Source: CAILZL01 sp050248275
GTDB taxonomy: Bacteria; Pseudomonadota; Gammaproteobacteria; Steroidobacterales; Steroidobacteraceae
DNA: 64,000 nt
Direction of reading: 5' to 3'
Assembly (NCBI GenBank): GCA_050248275.1
Contig: JBFWSR010000015.1
Location: 33,877-97,876, forward strand
Part shown: in pieces, positions 25,497 to 35,357 of the stretch
Layout of the letters: each line of letters starts with the position of its first letter
How positions within the stretch are numbered: the stretch's first letter is position 1
Notes under the pieces: generated by a model
What the model saw: only the letters and a program-made list of their open reading frames with translations
What the model was told of the DNA's origin: nothing
Database searches by the model: none
Program-made: the position numbers and the translations under genes

Positions 25497-26090
25497 ATGC
25501 GTTTGCTGCTGCTCAACAAACCCTTTCAGGTACTGACCCGCTTCAAAAGCGACGATGGCCGCCAAACCTTGGCCAACTATCTGAGCGCACCCGGCTTTCA
25601 CCCGGCCGGCCGACTGGATTACGACAGTGAGGGGCTGTTGTTGCTGACCAATCACGGCCCGCTACAGGCGCAAATCAGCCATCCAAAATGGAAAATTGCC
25701 AAGACTTACTTCGTTCAGGTGGAAAACATTCCAGATACGGCAGCCTTGCTGCAGCTACAGCGAGGTGTACGCTTGAACGACGGCATCACGTTACCGGCAC
25801 AAGCAGAACTGATTGAGGAACCCGACTGGCTGTGGCCCCGTAGTCCTCCCATTCGCTTTCGCAAGAATATTCCAACCGCATGGCTGAAACTCACCATCAA
25901 GGAAGGCCGCAATCGTCAGGTGCGGCGCATGACCGCCGCCATCGGGCATCCCACCCTGCGCCTGATTCGCTGGTCAGTAGGTCCCTGGTCAATTGCCGGC
26001 ATGTCACCGGGCGAGTGGCGTGAAGTCGAACCGACAGCACTGGCGGCTTATGTCAGGCATCCCGACAGGCCAACGCTCAAGCCCATCTGA
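25497..26090 (+). CDS. rluE: 23S rRNA pseudouridine synthase RluE-type
   Basis: The 197-residue RsuA/RluB/E/F-family pseudouridine synthase lacks an S4 domain, which is typical of RluE (modifies U2457 of 23S rRNA in E. coli). The catalytic motif is PAGRLDYDSEGLLLLTNHG, with the active-site Asp in GRLDYDS, followed by KTYFVQVENIP and the RNA-binding KEGRNRQVRRMTAAIGHPTLRL. The start is the ATG at 25497 (MRLLLLNKPFQVL); an upstream in-frame start at 25407 gives an unrelated tail. Confidence 0.92.
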   Translation: MRLLLLNKPFQVLTRFKSDDGRQTLANYLSAPGFHPAGRLDYDSEGLLLLTNHGPLQAQISHPKWKIAKTYFVQVENIPDTAALLQLQRGVRLNDGITLPAQAELIEEPDWLWPRSPPIRFRKNIPTAWLKLTIKEGRNRQVRRMTAAIGHPTLRLIRWSVGPWSIAGMSPGEWREVEPTALAAYVRHPDRPTLKPI

Positions 26091-26121
26091 TTTCCTGCCT
26101 GACGTTGACAGGTACATCGGC

Positions 26122-26784
26122 TCAACGCATCGGCAGCAAGGCCGGGCGTTCCGGCGGCAGATGCTGATCAGCAGCATGCAGCATGATGCCTGCCATGACG
26201 TAATCGCCGATCAATGCCGATAATTCGACCATGCCTCGCTGCCCGAATCGCTGTACTGCTTCGGCGTAGAGGTCAGAACTCAGCCGATGCTCGCGCAGCA
26301 GCTGCCGGCCAACGCGAATGATCAGACTGTCTTCCGCCGCCAGACCGGCAACGTCGCGGTCATATTTGATCGCCTCGATCACCGCATCGGTCGCGCCGGC
26401 ACGGCGCGCCGCCGGTTCGTGCAGCGTCCATTCGTACTGCTGGTTGATCTCACGGGCAGCGACGAGAATGGCAATTTCTGAAAACCGCGGGCTCAGCACG
26501 CCTGCGGTTCGCAACGACGTGTTCATGATATGCATCGCTTCGGCAACCTTCGGGCTGTACATTGAAATGCCACCCGGCCCCGGCAAGGGCGATAACCGCT
26601 CGCGTCCGAACACCATGTCGTAGACACATTGGCCGTCGGCATCGAGATCGCTGCGCTTGAGCAGCGGCAGACGCGATAGCGAACCCGGATCAATATCATC
26701 CGGCAGAGGGTTGCTCACCGGTTCTGCACCGCCTTGACCGCACAGACAGAACGCAACGATCACACAAGCCATGTAACGATACAT
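26122..26784 (-). CDS. Exported carboxymuconolactone decarboxylase-like protein
   Basis: The 220-residue product has a short signal-like N-terminus (MACVIVAFCLCGQGGAEP) followed by a CMD/AhpD-type helical fold. The diagnostic helix is present (SEIAILVAAREINQQYEWTLHE), followed by AARRAGATDAVIEAI. The CXXC of peroxidatic AhpD is replaced by YEWT, so no thiol peroxidase activity is expected; the E-x(n)-H pattern fits gamma-carboxymuconolactone decarboxylase relatives. The start has a GGGGG four bases upstream. Export of a CMD-fold protein is not common. Confidence 0.8.
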   Translation of the reverse strand: MYRYMACVIVAFCLCGQGGAEPVSNPLPDDIDPGSLSRLPLLKRSDLDADGQCVYDMVFGRERLSPLPGPGGISMYSPKVAEAMHIMNTSLRTAGVLSPRFSEIAILVAAREINQQYEWTLHEPAARRAGATDAVIEAIKYDRDVAGLAAEDSLIIRVGRQLLREHRLSSDLYAEAVQRFGQRGMVELSALIGDYVMAGIMLHAADQHLPPERPALLPMR

Positions 26785-26823
26785 ACATCCCCCAGGCTGT
26801 TCAGGACATGAATTGCGGTCGAT

Positions 26824-28182
26824 TTATCTCGCCTGCTGATGCAGATCGGCAATGCGCATGGCCAGTTCCAGCGCCTGCTCATAGTTCAGGCGCGGATCGA
26901 CAGTGGATTTGTAGGCGCGCGCCAGATCGGTATCAGTCAGGCCGCGCGCACCGCCGGTACATTCGGTGACATCGTCGCCGGTCAGTTCAAAGTGTACACC
27001 GCCCAGCCACGAGCCCATTTCGCGATGGATGCGGAAAGCCGCTTCCACTTCCGAAACGATGTTGTCGAAGCGGCGCGTCTTCAAACCTGACGACGCAGTT
27101 TCGGTATTGCCATGCATGGGATCGCAGATCCACAGCACGGGACTGCCCGTCGCACGCACCGCCTTGATGAGTGCCGGCAAATGCTGATCGATGTGTTTGG
27201 CGCCCATGCGGTGAATCAGGGTGATGCGTCCCGGTTCATTGTGCGGATTGAGCGTGGCGATCAGGCCCTGCACCCACTCGGCATTCATGGCCGGACCCAC
27301 CTTGATGCCCATGGGATTGGCAATGCCACGAAAATATTCGACATGCGCGCCATCCAGCGCCGCGGTGCGCATGCCGATCCACGGCATGTGCGTGGACAGG
27401 TTGTACCAGCGCTTCTGACGGGCGATGTAGCGCGTCTGCGCTTGCTCGTACAGCAGATGCAGACCTTCGTGACTGGCGTAGAAGTTCACCCGGTCGGATT
27501 CTTCCACGGTCTTGCCGCGCATGGCTTCAAAGAAATCCAGCGCATCGGAGATGGAATTGACGATGCGCTCGTAACGATCACGCAGCGGTGAATGCCGTAC
27601 AAAATCCAGATCCCAGTATTCGGGGTGATGCAGGTCGGCAAAGCCGCCGTCGATCAGGGCCCGCACAAAATTCAAGGTGAGCGCCGCGCGCTCATAGCCG
27701 CGCAACAGCAATTGCGGATCGGGCGCGCGGTCCTGCGCAGTAAAGCCCGGACGATTGACGATGTCGCCGCGATAACTGGGCAGCGTCACGCCATCCTGGG
27801 TTTCGGCATCGGCGGAACGGGGCTTGGCGTACTGACCCGCCATGCGACCGATACGGATGATGGGCTTCTTCAGGCCATGCACCAGCACCAGACTCATCTG
27901 CAACAGGATCTTGAGTTTCTTGGCGATCAGATCGGAATCGCATTCCGAAAACACCTCGGCACAATCGCCACCCTGCAGCACGAAACGTTCGCCACGCTGT
28001 GCCGCCGCGATTTCCTGCTTCAGCGCTTCAATTTCCCAGGACACCACAATGGGCGGCAGACGCGACAGATCGGTCACGGCCTTGTCCAGCGCAATAACGT
28101 CGCCATAGACAGGCTGCTGCTGGGCCGGGTAACGCTGCCAGCTGGCCGGATGCCAGTTCAAAGGATCAGGATGACTGCTCAT
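26824..28182 (-). CDS. Class II 3-deoxy-7-phosphoheptulonate synthase
   Basis: This enzyme condenses phosphoenolpyruvate and erythrose-4-phosphate, the first step of the shikimate pathway. The 452-residue product is of the plant-like class II: WHPASWQRYPAQQQP near the start, then GGDCAE, RIGRMAGQYAKPRS, SHEGLHLLYEQ, HMPWIGMRT, VGPAMN, RMGAKHIDQHLPALI and the metal-site region DPMHGNT, ending LTGDDVTECTGGARGL. Class II enzymes occur in some gammaproteobacteria beside or instead of AroF/G/H. It lies alone on the minus strand. Confidence 0.95.
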   Translation of the reverse strand: MSSHPDPLNWHPASWQRYPAQQQPVYGDVIALDKAVTDLSRLPPIVVSWEIEALKQEIAAAQRGERFVLQGGDCAEVFSECDSDLIAKKLKILLQMSLVLVHGLKKPIIRIGRMAGQYAKPRSADAETQDGVTLPSYRGDIVNRPGFTAQDRAPDPQLLLRGYERAALTLNFVRALIDGGFADLHHPEYWDLDFVRHSPLRDRYERIVNSISDALDFFEAMRGKTVEESDRVNFYASHEGLHLLYEQAQTRYIARQKRWYNLSTHMPWIGMRTAALDGAHVEYFRGIANPMGIKVGPAMNAEWVQGLIATLNPHNEPGRITLIHRMGAKHIDQHLPALIKAVRATGSPVLWICDPMHGNTETASSGLKTRRFDNIVSEVEAAFRIHREMGSWLGGVHFELTGDDVTECTGGARGLTDTDLARAYKSTVDPRLNYEQALELAMRIADLHQQAR

Positions 28183-28245
28183 GATATGCGGGATGCTAGC
28201 ACAAGGACCTGCCAGTCCGACTTATCACACCAAGAGACGGGTGCC

Positions 28246-31200
28246 TTATCCGGCTTCCTTGCGCGCCAGCTCAACCTGCTCGCTCAGCCGTTTGGCTGAA
28301 ACGGGCACGGCAGTTTTCAGCTCCTGGGCAAACAGCGAGACACGGAATTCTTCGATCATCCATTTGAGTTTGTTCAGTTCATGCTGCTGCAGGGATTTGC
28401 GCGCCAGCAGTTGTCGGTAACTGTTCATGTAAGGTTGTATCTGCTGCAGCAATTGCGTATCGCGCGCCACGTTGCCGGACAGGCGTTCGATGCGGCGCGT
28501 CAGTGCTTTCATGTATCTGGGCAAGTGACCGAACCAGGGCTGCTCCGTTGTCTGCAGAAAGTCATTCGGCAGCAAGCCACTCAGTTGCACCTCGATGTCA
28601 ACGACGGCATCCTTGAAAACAGGTGCATTCAATTTGAGCAGCGCCTGACGCACTGCGCGCCATTCCTTGAACAGGCTGAGCAAGGTATGGCTCAGACGGG
28701 TCATCACTTCATTCAACCCGGCGCGATGTTGCTCCACCAGCCGGTCGAAATCCTGCTTTGAACGCGGCAAGGTCTGTCCTTCCGGCAGAAAGCATTCGCG
28801 CAACGCGCGCTCGGCCAGCACATCGGCCAGTGGCTTGTCGCTACCGATGCCCTGCCCCAGCAACATCAATTCGCGACTGCCGGAAAACTGCTGGCGGGCA
28901 AATTTGTATTGCTGCGGCAAGGCCAGCACCAACAAACGTAACACGCCGCCCCGCATGACCTGTTCGGCGTGAATGGCGCTGTTCAATTCGACAACGGCAA
29001 CGCTGTCATGACGATCCTGCAAGGCCGGATAGACTTTGAAACGCACGCCATTGCGCTGTACTTCGCGTTCAACAGGCAGGTCGCCGCACTCCCAGCTGCG
29101 CAGCTGTCCGGTTTGAGCCGCACTGGCAAGGGCAACCGGCGGGAAGCTGGCCACCACTTTCCGCGTCTCGCGCAATAACTGCCGCAAATCCCGGCCCTGC
29201 GACAGGAGGCGACCATTCAGATCCTCGATCCGCAACCAGGGTTTGAGATGCACCGGGATGGACAACGCATGCAGCTCATCGACCGTGAACGCTGTACCGC
29301 TGATTTGCGTGATCCAGCGTGACAAGCTTGTAGATAAATCTGCTTCCTGACCAAGCTCCTGCAAAGCCCGTGCTGCAAATTGCGGCACCGGGACAAAATG
29401 CTTGCGCATCGTTTTGGGCAAGGCGCGCAGCATCTCGGTGATTGTCTCCAGCCGCCAGCCGGGCACGCACCAGCTAATCCTGCTGTCATCCAGTGTCGTC
29501 AACAATGGCTCGGGCACGGTGAGGGTTACGCCATCGTCAATGTCAGCCGGTTCAAACTTGTAGCGCAGCGGCAAACGATTGCCGTCGCAATCCAGGTAGT
29601 CCGGATAACTGGCCGCATCAAACTCATTCAGCTCGCGCCGCATCAAATCCCGAAGCGTCATGCGCAATTCCTGCACGGCAAGACGTTGTTCACGCAGCCA
29701 GCCATGCAAGGCCGTGGCGGAATGCACGTGGGCTGGCAGGTGCTGTAAATAAAATGCCACCTGAGCCTGTTCATCCACCAGCACATCGCGACGCCGGATG
29801 CGTGCTTCGAACGCCTCCACCTGTTTGAGCAGGGCGCGGTTATGCGTGAGGAAATCGGCTTTGATGTCGGACTGTCCTTCCACCAGGGCAGCGCGCACAA
29901 AAATCTCGCGCGCCTCTTCCGGCGCCACACTGGCATAGTTGACACGGCGTTTGGCCGACAGGATCAGACCATACAGGGCGGTGTGTTCAAAGGCGGCGAC
30001 AAAACCGCGCTGCGCCTCCCAATGCGGCTCGCTGTAACTGCGTTTGAGCAAGTGCTCACCCGCTGCTTCGATCCATTGAGGTTCCACTGCCGCCACCATG
30101 CGCGCATACATGCGCGTGGTCTCCACCAGACTCGCCGCCACCACCCACTTGGGTGGCTTGCTCGCCAGCGGCGTGCCGGGCGCAATCACGAAGCGGGTAC
30201 TGCGTGCACCCAGATACTCGCGATTTTCTTCCAGCGTGCCGATACCGCCGAGAAAACCGGTGAGAATAGCTTGGTGCAGTTCCGCATAATTGGCGTCGAC
30301 CTGATTGGGCCGCAGCCCCAGTTCATCGACCGCTTCACGCAACTGACTGTGCACCTCCTGCCACTCGCGCAGGCGGATGAAGGACAGAAACTGTTCGCGG
30401 CACCATTTGCGCAACTGGTTGCCGGATAGCTGTTGCGCGCTGTCATGAAACCGCTGCCATACGATCAGCATGGTCAGGAAATCCGAACGCGCATCGGCAT
30501 GGGAAGCATGATGCTGGTCGGCTTTCTGTTGTGCTTCCTGCGGACGTTCACGAGGGTCCTGAATGGACAGGAACGCGGCAATGACCAGCATCTCGCGCAG
30601 ACAGCGATGGTGATCGGCCGCCAGCAGCATGCGCGCCAGACGCGGGTCCAGCGGCAAGGCGGCAATCTGCTTGCCCAGACTGGTGATCCGCCGCGACTCG
30701 TCCACCGCCTTCAGTTCCTGCAACAGGCGGTAGCCGTCATTGATCAGCTTGAGCTCGGGTGGATCAATGAACGGAAACTCGCCCGGATCGGGCAACCCGA
30801 GCGTCGCCAGTTTCAGAATCACGCTGGCCAGATTGGTGCGCAGGATTTCCGGCGCAGTAAATTCATCGCGCACATTGAAATCGTCTTCATCATACAGACG
30901 GATGCAGATGCCTTCGGCGACGCGACCGCAACGTCCCTTGCGTTGATCGGCGCTGGCCCTGGCAATCTTTTCAATCGGTAGGCGCTGTATTTTGCCGCGC
31001 ACGCTGTAACGACTGATGCGCGCCAGGCCCGAGTCCACCACAAAACGCACGCCCGGCACAGTTAGTGAAGTTTCGGCCACATTGGTGGCCAGCACGATGC
31101 GGCGGTTATGGTGCGCAGTGAATATCCTCTCCTGCTCACCCACCGACAGGCGCGCATACAGGGGCAGGATCTCGGTGTTGCGCAGGCGCGCATCCTGCAA

Positions 31201-32133
31201 CACCTTGGCAGTCTCGCGAATCTGCTTTTCACCGGGCAGGAACACCAGCACATCGCCGGCCATGCCGCGGGCATCCCGTTCAAGCTCTTCCACCGCCGCG
31301 AGCACACCCTGCGGCAATGACATTTCGACCGACTCCTCGTCCTCGGAAACCAGGGGTCGATAACGCACTTCCACCGGATAGCTGCGTCCCGAGACTTCAA
31401 TGACTGGCGCGCCATTGAAGAAACTGGAAAATTTCTGCGGATCGATGGTGGCCGAGGTGATGATCAATTTCAGATCAGGACGACGCATTAATAGTTGCTT
31501 CAGCACGCCTAGCAGCAGATCGATATTGAGACTGCGCTCGTGGGCTTCGTCGATGATCAAGGTGTCATAGCGGCGCAGATCGCGATCAGCTTCCAGCTCG
31601 CGCAGCAGAATGCCATCGGTCATCAACTTGATGCGGCATTGCGGTCCGGTATGGTCAGTGAAACGCACCTGATAACCCACTGCGCCGCCAACAGTGGTTA
31701 CCAATTCTTCGGCAACGCGATTAGCCAGGGCGCGGGCGGCGATGCGGCGGGGTTGAGTGTGGCCGATCAAACCAAACACGCCCCGCCCTGCTTGCAGGCA
31801 TAACTTGGGTAACTGCGTGCTCTTGCCCGAGCCGGTCGCGCCACACAGAATGATGACCTGATGCTGTTCCAGCGCCTTCAGGAACTCATCGCGATGCGCC
31901 GATATGGGCAGCTCGGGATCGTATTCCAGCTTGAGCGGCGCGTTACGCAGGGCTTCCAGCCGCAGGATACTGGCGTCGATACGCTGCGCCAGTTTTTCGA
32001 AAGCCTCGGCAATGTCACGGCCTTGTGCCTGCCGGGTACGCAGACGCTGCCACTCGCGATCCAGCGGTGGACGCTCAGTCAAACGGGTCAATGCAATACG
32101 CGCACGCAGCGCCATCAGTGCTTGCTGGGTCAT
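28246..32133 (-). CDS. hrpA: DEAH-box ATP-dependent RNA helicase HrpA
   Basis: The 1295-residue product matches HrpA in length. Motifs include Walker A ILCGATGSGKSTQLPKL (about residue 95), QPRRIAARALA, the DEAH box LIIDEAHERSLNID, SATIDPQKF, NVAETSLTVPG and the helicase C motif QRKGRCGRV. The HA2, OB-fold and DUF3418-type C-terminal regions follow. HrpA resolves stalled or collided ribosomes and supports fimbrial mRNA processing in E. coli. The ATG at 32133 comes directly after the kinase stop (TAGTGATG), so it is probably the last gene of the PepSY/PhoP/PhoQ-like operon. Confidence 0.95.
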   Translation of the reverse strand: MTQQALMALRARIALTRLTERPPLDREWQRLRTRQAQGRDIAEAFEKLAQRIDASILRLEALRNAPLKLEYDPELPISAHRDEFLKALEQHQVIILCGATGSGKSTQLPKLCLQAGRGVFGLIGHTQPRRIAARALANRVAEELVTTVGGAVGYQVRFTDHTGPQCRIKLMTDGILLRELEADRDLRRYDTLIIDEAHERSLNIDLLLGVLKQLLMRRPDLKLIITSATIDPQKFSSFFNGAPVIEVSGRSYPVEVRYRPLVSEDEESVEMSLPQGVLAAVEELERDARGMAGDVLVFLPGEKQIRETAKVLQDARLRNTEILPLYARLSVGEQERIFTAHHNRRIVLATNVAETSLTVPGVRFVVDSGLARISRYSVRGKIQRLPIEKIARASADQRKGRCGRVAEGICIRLYDEDDFNVRDEFTAPEILRTNLASVILKLATLGLPDPGEFPFIDPPELKLINDGYRLLQELKAVDESRRITSLGKQIAALPLDPRLARMLLAADHHRCLREMLVIAAFLSIQDPRERPQEAQQKADQHHASHADARSDFLTMLIVWQRFHDSAQQLSGNQLRKWCREQFLSFIRLREWQEVHSQLREAVDELGLRPNQVDANYAELHQAILTGFLGGIGTLEENREYLGARSTRFVIAPGTPLASKPPKWVVAASLVETTRMYARMVAAVEPQWIEAAGEHLLKRSYSEPHWEAQRGFVAAFEHTALYGLILSAKRRVNYASVAPEEAREIFVRAALVEGQSDIKADFLTHNRALLKQVEAFEARIRRRDVLVDEQAQVAFYLQHLPAHVHSATALHGWLREQRLAVQELRMTLRDLMRRELNEFDAASYPDYLDCDGNRLPLRYKFEPADIDDGVTLTVPEPLLTTLDDSRISWCVPGWRLETITEMLRALPKTMRKHFVPVPQFAARALQELGQEADLSTSLSRWITQISGTAFTVDELHALSIPVHLKPWLRIEDLNGRLLSQGRDLRQLLRETRKVVASFPPVALASAAQTGQLRSWECGDLPVEREVQRNGVRFKVYPALQDRHDSVAVVELNSAIHAEQVMRGGVLRLLVLALPQQYKFARQQFSGSRELMLLGQGIGSDKPLADVLAERALRECFLPEGQTLPRSKQDFDRLVEQHRAGLNEVMTRLSHTLLSLFKEWRAVRQALLKLNAPVFKDAVVDIEVQLSGLLPNDFLQTTEQPWFGHLPRYMKALTRRIERLSGNVARDTQLLQQIQPYMNSYRQLLARKSLQQHELNKLKWMIEEFRVSLFAQELKTAVPVSAKRLSEQVELARKEAG

Positions 32134-32135
32134 CA

Positions 32136-33545
32136 CTATGCGCCGAGCAAGCGCACACTGATGCGCGCACCGCCAAGAGCAGAGGTGTCGATGGCAACAC
32201 TGCCGCGATACAACTCGGCCAGCTCACGCACTACGGACAAACCAATGCCCTGCCCGATGGCGCGTTCGTCAAGACGGGTACCGCGTTCCAGCACATACTG
32301 GCGTTGCTCAGGAGAAATGCCCGGGCCATCGTCTTCGACCATGATGAGCACGCCATCGCGACGCGAACCCGGCACACTTAAAGACGCCACGCTGATCTTT
32401 ACCTGCTCGTGACAATACTTGAAGGCGTTGTCCAGCAGATTGCCAATGAGTTCCATCAAGTCGCCTTTGTCGCCCAGAAAGGCGCAGTCCGGCGACAGTT
32501 CCACTGCACAGGCAATACGCCGTTCAAAATAGACTTTCTGCAAGGTGCTGACCAGCGGCTCGACCACCTCGCGTAACAACACCGGCGCCGTGCCCAGCGC
32601 CATGCCAGCCGATGCAGCCGCGCGTTTGAGCTGATAACGCACGATGTCATCCATGCGCCCCACCTGCTCGTCCAATTGCCGCGCAGCCGGCACATCGCGC
32701 AGTTCGGCCGATGACAGCAGATTGCGCATGACCGCCAGCGGCGTTTTCAGGCTATGCGCCAGATTGCCCAGCGTATTGCGGTAACGTCCCATGCGTTCAC
32801 GTTCGCTGCGCAACAAGGTATTCATGTTTTCAGTCACGCCGGTCAGTTCACGCGGATAACCTGCGCTCAACTCCGCCAGACGGCCGGCTTCGATTTCCTC
32901 AATTTCATGCTCAATGCGCCGCAATGGTTTGAGCACGTTACGGAACAGCATCGCCAGCGATACGACCAGCAACAACGACATGGCGGCAAAGCCGCCAAAC
33001 AAACGTACGCGAAAACGCTGCAACCGCGCGTAGTATTGCTCCATGCTCTCCGCCACGCTGTAGACAATATTTTGCGAATGGCCGTTGGTAAATTCCCATG
33101 ACAGCCCCACGCTCAATGTCAGCACGCGTGTGCCATTCGACATCACGCGTTTATCGAAGGTGCGCACGCCAGGTTTCACGCCTGTAATGAACGGTAACCC
33201 GGCGCCCAGCAGGGAAGGCGACGTCCAGAACACTCGATTATTGCTGGTGGCAATCAGTCCATATAATCCTGAGTTGGGTGCAAGATAACGTGCATCCAGC
33301 AATTGCCTGGCCGGAATCAAACGATTGCCGGACTGTTCATCTACTGCCGCCAGCAACGCCAGCGCCTGAATCTCCAATCGTTCGCGAATGGCCTGCTCAC
33401 TGGAATCCCGGAATACAGTGTCCAGCACCACCATCGTGATACCGAAGAACAACACCAGCAACAGGCTTACGGTTGCCAGCAAACGGGTGCTCAGGGAATT
33501 ATTGAATATGCCAGTCAATGGTCGTTTTCTATCTACGATGCTCAT
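32136..33545 (-). CDS. Sensor histidine kinase, PhoQ-like
   Basis: The 469-residue product has two membrane helices (about 20-42 and 185-205) around a periplasmic sensor of about 140 residues, then a HAMP linker, the dimerisation box GNLAHSLKTPLAVM with the phosphorylated His264, and an ATPase domain (NLLDNAFKYC; MVEDDGPGISPEQ; GQGIGLSVVRELA). The H-box with LAHSLKTPL and the domain order resemble PhoQ. Whether it senses Mg2+ cannot be read directly; an acidic patch like that of E. coli PhoQ is not obvious. It is 80 bp downstream of its response regulator. Confidence 0.88.
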   Translation of the reverse strand: MSIVDRKRPLTGIFNNSLSTRLLATVSLLLVLFFGITMVVLDTVFRDSSEQAIRERLEIQALALLAAVDEQSGNRLIPARQLLDARYLAPNSGLYGLIATSNNRVFWTSPSLLGAGLPFITGVKPGVRTFDKRVMSNGTRVLTLSVGLSWEFTNGHSQNIVYSVAESMEQYYARLQRFRVRLFGGFAAMSLLLVVSLAMLFRNVLKPLRRIEHEIEEIEAGRLAELSAGYPRELTGVTENMNTLLRSERERMGRYRNTLGNLAHSLKTPLAVMRNLLSSAELRDVPAARQLDEQVGRMDDIVRYQLKRAAASAGMALGTAPVLLREVVEPLVSTLQKVYFERRIACAVELSPDCAFLGDKGDLMELIGNLLDNAFKYCHEQVKISVASLSVPGSRRDGVLIMVEDDGPGISPEQRQYVLERGTRLDERAIGQGIGLSVVRELAELYRGSVAIDTSALGGARISVRLLGA

Positions 33546-33625
33546 AACAAAACGGACCGGCGATTTGCGACAGGTCTGCGACGTAACGCCGACACAAAGA
33601 TCATTTCAACAGCCGCCAAAGAAAA

Positions 33626-34324
33626 TCAAACTCCATCCGTTTCGGACGTTTTGCGTTCCAATGCAAAGCGATAACCGCGGCCACGCAAGGTTTCGATGGG
33701 ATGGAACTTCTCGCCCGGGTCCAGCTTGCGGCGCAGACGGCCGATGAACACTTCGATGGTGTTGCTGTCGCGATCGAAGTCCTGCGAGTACAGGCGTTCG
33801 GTCAATTCCGCCTTGGAAACCACTTCGCCGGCGCGATGCATCAGATGTTCGAGCAAACGATATTCAAAGCTGGTCAGCTCGACAACCTGGCTGTCCACCG
33901 TGACCTGCTGGGTGCGCGTATCCAGTGCAATCGGCCCACCGCGCAGCACAGCCTGCGCCCAACCGGCAGAACGACGCATCAAGGCGCGCACCCGCGCCAG
34001 CACTTCGGGAAAATGAAACGGTTTGGCCACATAATCGTCCGCGCCCGATTGCAGGCCTTCGACCTTGTCCTGCCACTGGTCGCGCGCGGTGAGAATCAGA
34101 ATCGGATAGCTCCTGCCCTCAGCCCGCAGACGCTTGATCACCTCAAGACCGGACAGCTTGGGCAAGCCAAGGTCGATGATGGCCAGGTCGATAGGATATT
34201 CTCGGCCGCAGTACAGACCTTCCTCGCCATCGGCGGCACTATCGACATTGAAACCGGCTTCAATGAACTGCGCAACCAGAGAGGTCCGCAGGGCTTGTTC
34301 GTCTTCCACCACCAGAATACGCAT
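33626..34324 (-). CDS. Response regulator, OmpR/PhoP family
   Basis: The 232-residue OmpR-type regulator has receiver residues ED (7-8), phosphoacceptor D51 in IIDLGLPKLSG, the conserved LTARD threonine and the lysine in VAKPFHFPE. The C-terminal winged helix carries LTSFEYRLLEHLMHRAGEVV, the recognition region DSNTIEVFIGRLRRKL and the wing IETLRGRGYRF. The start is MRILVVEDEQ at 34324 rather than the open upstream codons. With the PepSY gene 18 bp ahead and the kinase behind, this is a PhoPQ-like operon. Confidence 0.92.
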   Translation of the reverse strand: MRILVVEDEQALRTSLVAQFIEAGFNVDSAADGEEGLYCGREYPIDLAIIDLGLPKLSGLEVIKRLRAEGRSYPILILTARDQWQDKVEGLQSGADDYVAKPFHFPEVLARVRALMRRSAGWAQAVLRGGPIALDTRTQQVTVDSQVVELTSFEYRLLEHLMHRAGEVVSKAELTERLYSQDFDRDSNTIEVFIGRLRRKLDPGEKFHPIETLRGRGYRFALERKTSETDGV

Positions 34325-34342
34325 TGCGACATGCACCAGCGA

Positions 34343-34681
34343 TCAGTAGATGCGGCCGGTACGCGCATCGACGCTGACCGTCCACACTCGCGATTTGTCG
34401 GCACTGAGCAAACGGATACGATAGATCAGTTGTCCCGATTCCGTGACGGTATCCGTCTTGACCGCAGTGGCATTGAAGCGCCCCTGCACCATGGAAACGG
34501 CTTCATTGAGGGACATGTCCCCCCCTTCGCTGTTGTTGCCAGGATTCCGACCCTGCTCGCGTGCAAAATAACTCGGCGGCGCATCACTGAACCGGGTCCG
34601 TTGTGCATGACTGGCCGTACTGAACCCGGCAGCGGTCAGCAACGCACAAGTAATTGCAATATTTCGAATTGAAATGATCAT
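34343..34681 (-). CDS. Secreted PepSY-domain protein
   Basis: The 112-residue product has a signal peptide (IAITCALLTAAGFSTASHA) and one C-terminal PepSY-like domain (SLNEAVSMVQGRFNATAVKT, then RIRLLSADKSRVWTVSVDA, ending TGRIY). PepSY proteins are periplasmic inhibitor or sensor-accessory folds. The ATG at 34681 was chosen since the signal peptide starts there. It is the first gene ahead of the response regulator with an 18-bp gap, so it may modulate the kinase from the periplasm, an inference from position. Confidence 0.8.
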   Translation of the reverse strand: MIISIRNIAITCALLTAAGFSTASHAQRTRFSDAPPSYFAREQGRNPGNNSEGGDMSLNEAVSMVQGRFNATAVKTDTVTESGQLIYRIRLLSADKSRVWTVSVDARTGRIY

Positions 34682-34757
34682 GGCGCTGCGCAGTTTAAGT
34701 GAGCGGCGCGATATCTGCACCCACACTGCTCACTCCGTTGCGCTACAGCCTCTGGCA

Positions 34758-35357
34758 TCAACGCACCACGTCCACATCCATGCCCACACGCACCTGCACG
34801 CGGTCACCCGGGTCATAGGGCATCACAGTGCGATATTCGCGACCGTGATACACATAGGTCACCCGGTAACCGTCTATGCGTTCTTCCCATGCCTGGTAAC
34901 CACGCACTTCACAACGCTGCACACTGCGGGTTTCCACACCGGCATTGCGCGCCGAAACGTCATGCCCCACGGAAGCGCCCAACACAGCGCCGGCCACCGT
35001 ACCGACATTGCGCGAATGACCGCTACCGAACTGGTGACCCACCACACCGCCGATGATGGCACCCAGGATAGTCGGGGTGGCGCTGCGCGGCTGGCCATAA
35101 ACCTGCTGGTCTTCATACCAGCAATCGCGTTGCGGCGACTCCACCGCTACCCGGCGCACGATGGGATCAACGTCCACTACACGGGCATAATCGAACTCAT
35201 TGACCGGCGCGCGCACGACATAGACTGGTTCGTAAGCTTCTTCGCGCTGCCAGCGGCTGTTGACCCAATGTGGCGGATGTGCCAGGGCAACGCTCGTACC
35301 CACCAATCCCAGACCCAGAATGGTGCTGCGGACAATGGATTTAAGCATGGCGTTCAT
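34758..35357 (-). CDS. Glycine-zipper 2TM domain envelope protein
   Basis: The 199-residue product has a signal peptide (ILGLGLVGTSVALA) and a periplasmic region ending in a glycine-zipper segment (ILGAIIGGVVGHQFGSG, then TVAGAVLGASVGHDV, about residues 96-130), like Rickettsia 17-kDa antigen/SlyB-type proteins, followed by a conserved CEVRGYQAWEERIDGYRVTY tail with two cysteines. SlyB belongs to the PhoP regulon in enterics, which fits the PhoPQ-like genes downstream. The start at 35357 has GGAG seven bases upstream. No lipobox is visible, so it is not clearly a lipoprotein. Confidence 0.82.
   Translation of the reverse strand: MNAMLKSIVRSTILGLGLVGTSVALAHPPHWVNSRWQREEAYEPVYVVRAPVNEFDYARVVDVDPIVRRVAVESPQRDCWYEDQQVYGQPRSATPTILGAIIGGVVGHQFGSGHSRNVGTVAGAVLGASVGHDVSARNAGVETRSVQRCEVRGYQAWEERIDGYRVTYVYHGREYRTVMPYDPGDRVQVRVGMDVDVVR

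Noticed and set aside
26122..26784. AhpD-type alkylhydroperoxidase
   Set aside because: The CXXC active site is replaced by YEWT, so only a carboxymuconolactone-decarboxylase-like fold is claimed.
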